Shown here: piece by piece, positions 6,964 through 13,155 of the stretch
Position numbering within the stretch: the stretch's first letter is position 1
How the letters are laid out: every line of letters begins with the position of its first letter
DNA from: Alphaproteobacteria bacterium UBA6178
GTDB lineage: Bacteria; Pseudomonadota; Alphaproteobacteria; Rickettsiales; UBA3002
Direction of reading: 5' to 3'
Length of the DNA stretch: 17,849 bases
NCBI GenBank assembly: GCA_002422205.1
Contig: DITS01000002.1
Coordinates: forward strand, 10,897-28,745
The notes under the pieces: generated by a model
Databases searched by the model: none
Told to the model about the DNA's origin: nothing
The model's input: only the letters and a program-made list of their open reading frames with translations
Made by a program: the position numbers and the translations under genes

Positions 6964-7709
6964 TGGAACAGGACCGTTATTATTTCCGTGTCGGCGTGTT
7001 TGTGGCGCTGAGTATTGTGGGCTTTATCGTGGCGCTGGGCTGGTTTTCCGGCTCGCGTTCGGATGCCAATTACGACCCTTATGTGATGTATTTCGAAGGC
7101 AGCATTGAGGGCATCTCCGTAGGCTCGCCCGTTAAACTGCGGGGGATTGAGGTGGGCCATGTCACCGATATTGCCTTTGTTGCACGCCGCAATGAGCGGG
7201 TGCGACTGCGCGCCAATATCCGTGAAGACGCGCCGATACATGATAATCTGGTGGCGTCGGTGCAAATGAAGGGGATTACCGGCACCTCGGTGATTGCGCT
7301 GGAAGTGATGCGCCCCGAAGACGAAAATGTGATTGTTTATTATCCCAATAAAAAATATCCGGTGATTAAATCCAAACCCTCAGCACTGGATAAGCTATTT
7401 ACCAGCATGCCCGAGCTGATGGACGGGCTGACGCGCATGAGCCAGCAAGGGCAAAAGCTGATGAGTGATGAAAATATCGCCGCGATCGGCGAGGCGATTG
7501 CCGCGATCAGCGCCTCGGCCAAAAGCGTGGAAGGCATGATGGGCGGCAAAAACCGCGAAATAGAAAAAGCCCTCAGCGAATTTACCCGCGTGATGGTGGA
7601 AGGCAAAGTGACCCTGCGTGAAATTAAAATGCTGGTGCGTTCGCTGCGTGAAGACCCGTCGATTATTTTGCGCGGCGCGGCGCATAAGGGCAGGGAGCTG
7701 AAACCATGA
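6963..7709 (+). CDS. mlaD: MlaD-type MCE-domain substrate-binding protein
   Basis: Protein of 248 residues: one N-terminal membrane anchor (about residues 8-28, VGVFVALSIVGFIVALGWF), then an MCE domain (about 37-115) with the hallmark GISVGSPVKLRGIEVGHVTDI and the MKGITGTSVIALE strand. A helical, charged C-terminal region continues to the end. MCE proteins form hexameric rings that thread lipid between the inner-membrane permease and the periplasm. The start is ATG 6963 in a TGATG overlap. A GTG at 6960 in the same frame is less likely. The last four bases overlap the following lipoprotein gene (ATGA). Confidence 0.93.
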   Translation: MEQDRYYFRVGVFVALSIVGFIVALGWFSGSRSDANYDPYVMYFEGSIEGISVGSPVKLRGIEVGHVTDIAFVARRNERVRLRANIREDAPIHDNLVASVQMKGITGTSVIALEVMRPEDENVIVYYPNKKYPVIKSKPSALDKLFTSMPELMDGLTRMSQQGQKLMSDENIAAIGEAIAAISASAKSVEGMMGGKNREIEKALSEFTRVMVEGKVTLREIKMLVRSLREDPSIILRGAAHKGRELKP

Positions 7710-8284
7710 GAGCGGCGCTGATAGCTATAATGCTGCTATCGGCCTGCTCACTTGGCACGCCGGTCGATACAGGGCGCGGCAATATGTGGGCGCTGGAGGC
7801 GGCTGACGGTGAGTATAAAGCCCGCTATGGCGCGCTGGTGGTGAATCTGCCCAATGCGGCGGCGCAGCTGGACACCTACCGTGTAAGTGTACGCAGCAAA
7901 GGCGGCGCCCGCGATTATTATGCCGGTACGCGCTGGGTGGATTTTTTACCAGCGACGATGCAAAGCGTGTTGGTGCAGACATTGGAGCGCGCGGGCCTGT
8001 TTGCCGCCGTCTATGCCGATACGGTGGATAATGACGCGACGCTGATGCTGGATATGGAGCTGAGCGAATTTACCGCCGATTACCGCCGCGCCGCGACGCC
8101 CGTGATTGAGGTGACTATGACGGTGACATTGAGCAACCGCCGCACCAATGGCGTGATGCGGCAATTCACCATTCAGGCCAGCAAGCCCGCACGCGCGGAT
8201 GATTCTGAGGCGGTGCGGAGCGCATTTCAGGCCGCTTTTATCGATGCGCAAGCCCAGATGCTGGAGCGACTGGCGGGTAGATAG
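7706..8284 (+). CDS. ABC-type transport auxiliary lipoprotein (PqiC/DUF330-like)
   Basis: Protein of 192 residues with a lipoprotein signal peptide: MRAALIAIMLLSAC, lipobox LSAC with the lipidated cysteine at residue 14. The body (YRVSVRSKGGARDYYAGTRWVDFLPATMQSVLVQTLERAGLF and LMLDMELSEFTADY) is that of the ABC-type transport auxiliary family found beside MCE transporters. It probably sits in the outer membrane or periplasm as the partner of the MlaD-like protein. It overlaps the MCE gene by four bases and is the last gene of the operon. No MlaC-like periplasmic carrier is encoded here. Confidence 0.88.
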   Translation: MRAALIAIMLLSACSLGTPVDTGRGNMWALEAADGEYKARYGALVVNLPNAAAQLDTYRVSVRSKGGARDYYAGTRWVDFLPATMQSVLVQTLERAGLFAAVYADTVDNDATLMLDMELSEFTADYRRAATPVIEVTMTVTLSNRRTNGVMRQFTIQASKPARADDSEAVRSAFQAAFIDAQAQMLERLAGR

Positions 8285-8500
8285 CCTGCTGACGGCTGTG
8301 GGGCGTTTTAAACAATTGTCCAATTTAGGGCTTGCGCTGGAGCCGCAACTATGCGATAAAGGCCGCGAGTTTGTAACTCTTTCCCCTTGCAGCAGCTCGA
8401 TGGGCTGCACCGATCAAATGATCCCCCGCGTGTGATTAAGAGTTAAGCCGAACGTGCCACAATGATGTGGCGCGCATGGAATGATAACTCATAATCACGT

Positions 8501-8518
8501 CCTGCCAATGATGGCAGG
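8501..8518. other. Hairpin in the rhlE leader region
   Basis: CCTGCC, an AATGAT loop and GGCAGG form a six-base-pair stem 25 bases before the helicase start codon. It could be a leader structure in the helicase mRNA. There is no T-tract. The rest of 8285-8500 shows no gene or clear signal. Confidence 0.35.
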
Positions 8519-8542
8519 CGATGAACGCTATAGGATTGTTAA

Positions 8543-10216
8543 ATGGAAAGTTTTTCTGAATTAAATTTACCCCAAAGCCTCATGCATACGCTTGAGCACA
8601 TGAAATTTACCACCCCCACGCCGATTCAGGCGCAGGCGATTCCGCCCGCTATGGAAGGCCGCGATGTGTTGGGTAGCGCGCAAACCGGTACCGGTAAAAC
8701 CGGCGCATTCGGTATTCCGCTGGTGAACCGCCTGATTACGCAGTCGCGCGGCTCGGCGATTGTACTGACCCCCACCCGTGAATTGGCGGTGCAGGTGATG
8801 ACGGCGCTGAAACAAATGGTGGGCAAATCCAGCCCGATTAAAACCGCGCTGCTGATTGGCGGCGAGTCGATGCCGAAACAGCTGCAAGAATTGCGCGCAC
8901 GTCCGCGTTTGCTCGTGGGCACGCCGGGCCGTATCAATGACCATCTGGAACGTGGCAGCCTGATGCTGCATGATGCGAGCTTCCTCGTGCTCGATGAAAT
9001 GGACCGCATGCTCGATATGGGATTTGGTGTCCAGCTCGATGCGATTGTGAAGTTTCTGCCCGCACAGCGCCAGACGCTGATGTTCTCGGCGACCATGCCT
9101 GACAATATTATCAAACTGTCGAACAAATACCTCACCAATCCGGTGCGCGTGTCGGTTGGCTCGACCACCAACGCGGTGGACGCGATTGACCAACAGGTGA
9201 TTCACACCACGGATGATGAAAAATACAATCTGTTGCTGAGCGAGCTCGATAAGCGCGAAGGTACGATCATTGTGTTTGTCAAAACCAAATGGAGCGCGCA
9301 AAAGCTTTCCGAAAAACTGAGCAAAAAGAATTACAGCGCCGCGGCGATTCATGGTGACTTGCGCCAGAATCAACGCGACCGCGTGATTGCTGAATTCCGT
9401 AACCGCAAACACCGTATTCTGGTGGCAACCGATATTGCGGCACGTGGTTTGGATATTCCGCATATTGAACATGTCATCAATTTTGACCTGCCGATGCAGC
9501 CGGAAGATTATATTCACCGTATTGGCCGTACCGCACGTGCCGGTGCGAAAGGTGAGGCCGTCTGTTTGGTGACACCCGCCGATGGGCTGAAATGGCGCGC
9601 GATTCAGGTGCTAATGAATCCCGATGTGAAATATGATCCGATCAAACGCGAAAAGCGTGACGGTGCCGCAGGGCGTAAACGTAGCGGCGGCAAGCCGCAT
9701 CGTGGCCAAGGCGCACCACGTAGTGAAGGCAACCGTGAAGACGGTGCCCGCGAAAGCAACCGTGGTGGTTTCGGCAAACGCCGTGGCGCGGTAGCGGGTG
9801 GCCGCTCCGAGTCACGCGGCGAAGGCCGTAGCGAAAACCGTGGCGAAGGCCGCAGTGAACGTCCATCGGTTCGTGGTGAAGTGACCGTGCGTCCCGCACG
9901 CGATGCGGGTGATCGCCCGGCTCGCGGCGAGGCACCCAAACGCGATGGCGCGCCCAAACGTGATGGTGGCTATCGTGACAATGCTAAACGTGAAGGCTCC
10001 ACCCGTGACGGCGCGCGCCGTGATGGTGCGCCAAAGCGTGACGGTGCGCCTAAACGCGATGGGGCAAAGCGTGATGGTGGCCAGAACCCTTACGCAACCA
10101 CGCGCAAACCCGATGGTGCACGCAAAGACAATGCAGGCCGTAAAGACGGCGCGCCGCGTAGCGCTGCTGGCCGCCCGATGCGTCGTAAACCCGCTGCCCA
10201 TAAAGCCGCGGCGTAA
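8543..10216 (+). CDS. rhlE: RhlE-type DEAD-box ATP-dependent RNA helicase
   Basis: Protein of 557 residues with two RecA domains (about 1-370) and a long basic tail. Motifs seen: Q motif TPTPIQAQAIP; motif I AQTGTGKT (46-53); PTREL; TPGR; motif II at 151-154 reading DEMD instead of DEAD; motif III SAT (182-184); the ARGLDIP motif; and motif VI HRIGRTARAG (325-334). The tail is rich in Arg, Gly, Asp and Lys and contains repeated SRGEGRSEN-like and APKRDG-like units. It unwinds short RNA duplexes in ribosome assembly or RNA decay. AGGAT lies about ten bases before the ATG. It is monocistronic with its own terminator. Confidence 0.94.
   Translation: MESFSELNLPQSLMHTLEHMKFTTPTPIQAQAIPPAMEGRDVLGSAQTGTGKTGAFGIPLVNRLITQSRGSAIVLTPTRELAVQVMTALKQMVGKSSPIKTALLIGGESMPKQLQELRARPRLLVGTPGRINDHLERGSLMLHDASFLVLDEMDRMLDMGFGVQLDAIVKFLPAQRQTLMFSATMPDNIIKLSNKYLTNPVRVSVGSTTNAVDAIDQQVIHTTDDEKYNLLLSELDKREGTIIVFVKTKWSAQKLSEKLSKKNYSAAAIHGDLRQNQRDRVIAEFRNRKHRILVATDIAARGLDIPHIEHVINFDLPMQPEDYIHRIGRTARAGAKGEAVCLVTPADGLKWRAIQVLMNPDVKYDPIKREKRDGAAGRKRSGGKPHRGQGAPRSEGNREDGARESNRGGFGKRRGAVAGGRSESRGEGRSENRGEGRSERPSVRGEVTVRPARDAGDRPARGEAPKRDGAPKRDGGYRDNAKREGSTRDGARRDGAPKRDGAPKRDGAKRDGGQNPYATTRKPDGARKDNAGRKDGAPRSAAGRPMRRKPAAHKAAA
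9900..10090 (+). repeat. In-frame degenerate repeats encoding the helicase tail
   Basis: The DNA repeats units around AAACGTGATGGTGCGCC, encoding KRDGAPKRDG-type peptides with variants such as REGSTRDGARRDG. Third positions differ between copies, so the repeat is kept at protein level rather than as recent DNA duplication. Such basic tails bind RNA non-specifically. Confidence 0.7.
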
Positions 10217-10238
10217 AGCTATCTAACGAACAAACAAA

Positions 10239-10270
10239 GGGGGTAACCGCGAAAACGGTTCCCCCTTTTT
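10239..10270 (+). terminator. Factor-independent terminator after the helicase
   Basis: GGGGG (10239-10243) and AACCG (10245-10249) pair with CGGTT (10256-10260) and CCCCC (10261-10265), with one bulged T, and TTTTT follows. It lies between the helicase and a convergent small gene ending at 10287, and may partly serve both. Confidence 0.88.
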
Positions 10271-10286
10271 GTATCTGCCGTGTGGT

Positions 10287-10514
10287 TTAGTCGCTGGTGA
10301 GTGTGACCTTCAAATTATCATACGCAGCCTGACAGGCATCGGGGCTTTTAAATCTAAGAATATGCGGATCGGTGTGGCCTTGCGCGCCGAAGAAAATGAT
10401 CAGCTCCGATTTTTCTACGCGCAGTTCAACGCGTACGGTATAGGCCATATTGACAATGCCGGATAAAGGTTCTTCCAGCTCGAAATCTTCTAATATTACC
10501 CATTTGCTGGACAT
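10287..10514 (-). CDS. Small hypothetical protein
   Basis: Protein of 75 residues from the ATG at 10514, beginning MSSKWVILEDFELEEPLSGI, with GAAAGAG about nine bases upstream; a TTG six codons earlier is a weaker alternative. It is soluble, alternates short hydrophobic strands (YTVRVELRV, ELIIFFGAQ) and ends FKSPDACQAAYDNLKVTL. I do not recognise the family. It looks like a small beta-rich domain. The neighbour at 10541-10810 runs in the same direction 26 bases upstream, so the two may be co-transcribed. Confidence 0.6.
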   Translation of the reverse strand: MSSKWVILEDFELEEPLSGIVNMAYTVRVELRVEKSELIIFFGAQGHTDPHILRFKSPDACQAAYDNLKVTLTSD

Positions 10515-10540
10515 AGGATACCGCTCTTTCAATGTTGAAT

Positions 10541-10810
10541 TTAGTAGGTGCTTGGCGGATCGCTGGCGGGAAAACTATCTTCGATCATGCAATCAATCTG
10601 ATCCTCGCTAAGCGATTCGCGCAAGTGATTTTCGTCGAGCAAGGATTGCTGGTGCGTCAGGCTTTTACCCTTGAGACCGCACCAAAAGGCAGCGATTAGA
10701 TTGAAAACCGAGAAAGACGCATCAGGGCTGTTAACAACAGCACGTGCCGAGGTAACGTTACAGCACGCATTAGTCAGCATAGGGGGCTGCATATTATCAC
10801 TCATGCCCAT
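10541..10810 (-). CDS. Small hypothetical protein with EDSFPASDPPS tail
   Basis: Protein of 89 residues from the ATG at 10810 (AAAGGGA five bases upstream); the ATG at 10804 is also possible. The notable part is the C-terminus DQIDCMIEDSFPASDPPSTY. The EDSFPASDPPS motif recurs at the ends of many short uncharacterised proteobacterial proteins. The N-terminal half is poorly distinctive, with cysteines at ACCNVTS and WCGLKG. Function unknown. Confidence 0.55.
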   Translation of the reverse strand: MGMSDNMQPPMLTNACCNVTSARAVVNSPDASFSVFNLIAAFWCGLKGKSLTHQQSLLDENHLRESLSEDQIDCMIEDSFPASDPPSTY

Positions 10811-10921
10811 AGGAATCCCTTTCATTAACAATTTTGCCAGAACCATAGCCTATGCCGACGCGTATAAATTTTCGCATAAGCAAAGGGCTAAAAAAGATAA
10901 GGAATGCATAACCCACCAACA

Positions 10922-10999
10922 TGTCATTCTGGGGCCTGACCCCAGAATCTCGGGCGGGGAACAAGGAAGAAGATACTGGTGTCGAGCACCAGTATGACA
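10922..10999. repeat. TGTCA-bounded palindromic element, two hairpins
   Basis: TGTCAT at 10922-10927 is the reverse complement of ATGACA at 10994-10999. Inside are two perfect hairpins: TTCTGGGG/CCCCAGAA (10927-10947) and ATACTGGTG/CACCAGTAT (10973-10995). The layout, TGTCA ends around two hairpins in about 80 bases, matches the element at 1967-2048 although the stems differ. It occupies the gap between two minus-strand genes. Confidence 0.75.
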
Positions 11000-11039
11000 G
11001 ACCCTTCAACAGGACCGTCAGCCTGGCGCGACACAAGGG

Positions 11040-11627
11040 CTATCGAGGGGCAAGAAAACAATCGTGCAGATGGTCATTCACCAGCCCCACTGCTTGCATA
11101 TAGGCATAGATGATGGTGGAGCCAACAAAGCTCATGCCACGCTTTTTGAGGTCTTTGGACAGCGCATCCGACTCTGGCGTGGAGGCAGGAATGGCTTTGA
11201 GCGTGCGGGGGCGATTCACTTTTGGCACGCCGCCGACAAAGCGCCAGAGATACGCATCGAACGAGCCGAACTCCTGCTGGATGGCCAGAAAAGCGCGTGC
11301 ATTTTTGCGTACTGAAAATACTTTCAGCCGGTTACGGATGATATCGCCGCTGACCAGAATGCGCTCCAGCGCGTCGTCATCCAGTGCGGCGCATAATACC
11401 GGATCGAAATGGGCGAATGCAGTGCGATAGCCTTCGCGGCGCTTTAATATTGTGTACCAGCTTAAGCCCGCCTGCGCGCCTTCGAGAATCAGCATTTCAA
11501 ATAACAACCGGTCATCATGCACCGGCACGCCCCATTCGGTGTCGTGGTAATGCGTGTAATCGGGTTTGCCCGCAGGCAGCCATGCGCAACGTGCTGTGTC
11601 AGATGATGGCGGTATATCTTTTGTCAT
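11040..11627 (-). CDS. tag: DNA-3-methyladenine glycosylase I
   Basis: Protein of 195 residues from the ATG at 11627, close to the usual length. It removes 3-methyladenine from alkylated DNA as the first step of base excision repair. Family landmarks: RCAWLP near the N-terminus (C14), YHDTEWGVP (H28), the EGAQAGLSW segment with the conserved glutamate (E49), and the C-terminal NDHLHDC (H186, C190). C14, H28, H186 and C190 match the four zinc ligands of E. coli Tag in type and spacing. A TTG start 14 codons upstream is possible but adds unconserved sequence. No strong Shine-Dalgarno is seen. It appears monocistronic. Confidence 0.94.
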   Translation of the reverse strand: MTKDIPPSSDTARCAWLPAGKPDYTHYHDTEWGVPVHDDRLLFEMLILEGAQAGLSWYTILKRREGYRTAFAHFDPVLCAALDDDALERILVSGDIIRNRLKVFSVRKNARAFLAIQQEFGSFDAYLWRFVGGVPKVNRPRTLKAIPASTPESDALSKDLKKRGMSFVGSTIIYAYMQAVGLVNDHLHDCFLAPR

Positions 11628-11708
11628 AATATGATGTATCGCACGCTCTCGTTGCAGTGCAAAGGACAAATTAGATCGCCTGTGATAGTTTCAACGGTGA
11701 AATGCAAT

Positions 11709-12257
11709 TTACTTGATCGCGCAGTAGCTGGCCTTGACCCGTTGATTCCATGGCATGCGCGCCATGAGCAGCGCCAAACCGCAAAAGCCTGTGGCACCTG
11801 CAATTGTAAGCCCCAGCCCAATGAAACCAGTAAGCAGGAAGAGGGTAGGGGTGAAGATATATCCAAGCAGGCTGGTGATGATCAGCATGAGCCCGATAGT
11901 CATTTGCACCTGGCGATCCAGCGGCAGAAATGCTGCGCCGGAGCCAGCCACGCTGAGCCCCGCCGCACGCCACGATTCAATACCGCCTTCGAGGTTGTAA
12001 ATCTCGAGGTTGGGGTCTTCCGCCAGCAATTTCTCGCAGGCAGAGCCGCCACGCCCGCCTTTGCGGCAATGGATCACCAGCTTTTTGCCCGCGCAGTCCG
12101 GCAATGCAGCGATACTCACACTGCCTAGCGGCAGCAGGGTTGCGTCTGCAATATGCTCAGCAGCATGCTCCGCCGGTTCACGCACATCCACCAGCACGGC
12201 TTGGCGCGTTTCCAGCCATTGTTTTAAGTTGGGCGCATCGATGGTTTTTAGTGCCAT
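11709..12257 (-). CDS. Rhodanese with C-terminal membrane domain (YgaP-like)
   Basis: Protein of 182 residues. Residues about 1-110 form a rhodanese domain: VLVDVREPAEHAAEHI, then the active-site loop HCRKGGRGG with the catalytic cysteine at residue 64, then LEGGIESWRAAGL. Residues about 115-165 hold two membrane helices of the DUF2892 type. This arrangement is that of E. coli YgaP, an inner-membrane sulfurtransferase with its active site in the cytoplasm that passes sulfane sulfur. AGGAG precedes the start. It lies 22 bases downstream of a BigR-like repressor gene on the same strand, so it is likely co-transcribed with and repressed by it. Confidence 0.92.
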   Translation of the reverse strand: MALKTIDAPNLKQWLETRQAVLVDVREPAEHAAEHIADATLLPLGSVSIAALPDCAGKKLVIHCRKGGRGGSACEKLLAEDPNLEIYNLEGGIESWRAAGLSVAGSGAAFLPLDRQVQMTIGLMLIITSLLGYIFTPTLFLLTGFIGLGLTIAGATGFCGLALLMARMPWNQRVKASYCAIK

Positions 12258-12279
12258 TGATTTAGTCTCCTCTAAATAA

Positions 12280-12600
12280 CTATGCCGATCGGCAATAGAT
12301 CAGATGCAGGACGGAAAGCAATGCCTGCGCCTCCATACTGCAAATGCGGTAATAAACAGAAAGCCCGCGCTTGTCGGATTCCACCAATCCGGCATCACGC
12401 AGCTTGCTTAGATGCTGCGACAGGGCGGACTGCGATAATGCAACTAAATCAGACAATTCGCCGGCTGTCTTCTCGCCAGAAACCAAATGGCACAACACCA
12501 TCAGCCGATTGGCATTGGCGAGTTGTTTTAGTAATGCCTCAGCCAGTGCGGCATTGTGTCGCATTTGTTTGACGGTGAGCGGTGTTTGTGTCGGGTTCAT
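12280..12600 (-). CDS. ArsR-family repressor, BigR/YgaV-like persulfide sensor
   Basis: Protein of 106 residues with a winged helix-turn-helix (ELSDLVALSQSALSQHLSKLRDAGLV, about 48-73). Two cysteines, C37 in LMVLCHL and C103 in LIYCRSA, are 66 residues apart, the same separation as Cys42 and Cys108 in BigR, whose disulfide or polysulfide bridge releases DNA. There is no ELCVC metal motif. It is therefore more likely a sulfide/persulfide or oxidant sensor than a metal sensor. C87 is an extra cysteine. It heads an operon with the rhodanese gene and is divergent from the AhpD-like gene, with a palindromic operator between them. Confidence 0.88.
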   Translation of the reverse strand: MNPTQTPLTVKQMRHNAALAEALLKQLANANRLMVLCHLVSGEKTAGELSDLVALSQSALSQHLSKLRDAGLVESDKRGLSVYYRICSMEAQALLSVLHLIYCRSA

Positions 12601-12601
12601 A

Positions 12602-12635
12602 TTGACAATATATTAGATAGTGCTAATATAGTCAA
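12602..12635. promoter_or_regulatory. Operator with overlapping divergent promoters
   Basis: TATATTAG (12609-12616), six bases, then CTAATATA (12623-12630) is a perfect inverted repeat, extended by TTGAC (12602-12606) and GTCAA (12631-12635). Both outer arms are -35 elements. Forward: TTGACA, 16 bases, TAATAT. Reverse: TTGACT (12630-12635), 17 bases, TATATT (12607-12612). AT-rich palindromes of this kind are bound by BigR. A repressor here would block both directions at once. Confidence 0.75.
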
Positions 12636-12664
12636 GTATATCATTCACAACAAACGAGGCAACA

Positions 12665-13015
12665 ATGGAAAAGAATTACCCCGAAATCACCAAACGCATT
12701 AGCGGCAATATGAAAGTGCTGCGCAAAGACATCGCCGATACCATGCAGGGATTTTCGGTTATGGCGCAGGCCGCAACCAAAGACGGTGCACTCGATAAAA
12801 AAACCAAAGAATTCATCGCGCTGGCGATCGGCGTTTCCACCCGCTGCGACGGGTGCATCGGGTTTCATAGCGAGGCGCTGGTAAAGCTTGGCGCTACCCG
12901 TGAAGAGTTCGAAGAGGTGCTCGGTATGGCCATCTATATGGGCGGCGGCCCCTCGCTGATGTATGCGGCGGATGCAATGCTCGCATTTGAGCAATTCACT
13001 GCACAAGGAGACTAA
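12665..13015 (+). CDS. Carboxymuconolactone decarboxylase/AhpD-like thiol protein
   Basis: Protein of 116 residues, all-helical, of the carboxymuconolactone decarboxylase superfamily. The segment LDKKTKEFIALAIGVSTRCDGCIGFHSEALVKLGATREEF is typical. CxxC at C61 and C64 with a histidine four residues on (H68) is the redox signature of the AhpD-like branch, so it is probably a thiol peroxidase or thiol-transfer protein, not a decarboxylase. GAGG lies ten bases before the ATG. It is divergent from the BigR-like repressor and shares its operator, suggesting induction by persulfide or peroxide. The SulP gene downstream has its own promoter. Confidence 0.9.
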   Translation: MEKNYPEITKRISGNMKVLRKDIADTMQGFSVMAQAATKDGALDKKTKEFIALAIGVSTRCDGCIGFHSEALVKLGATREEFEEVLGMAIYMGGGPSLMYAADAMLAFEQFTAQGD

Positions 13016-13040
13016 GCGTCCGTTAGCGTTTTACCAAGGC

Positions 13041-13068
13041 TTGACATTTTGCGTCCCATGCGTATAAC
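13041..13068 (+). promoter_or_regulatory. Promoter of the SulP gene
   Basis: TTGACA (13041-13046), 16 bases, TATAAC (13063-13068). Transcription would start near 13075, leaving an 80-base leader before the ATG at 13156. It lies 25 bases after the AhpD-like stop codon. Confidence 0.65.
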
Positions 13069-13155
13069 CGCGCTGTCTGTTAAGACGTGCCTTGTTTTCG
13101 CAAAGCGATGTAAAATGTCCGGCACTTTGTGAAACGTGAATAACAAGGTACGTGC

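Noticed and set aside
8199..8435. Forward 78-codon frame after the auxiliary lipoprotein
   Set aside because: Its first third is an out-of-frame reading of the lipoprotein gene; the rest has no recognisable motif and no ribosome site.
8567..9517. Long minus-strand frame of 316 codons opposite the helicase
   Set aside because: It is a shadow of the helicase gene caused by its base composition; it is rich in His, Arg and Gln and has no domain pattern.
9900..10090. Possible CRISPR array or noncoding tandem repeat
   Set aside because: The repeats are in frame, degenerate at third positions and lack unique spacers; they encode the helicase tail.
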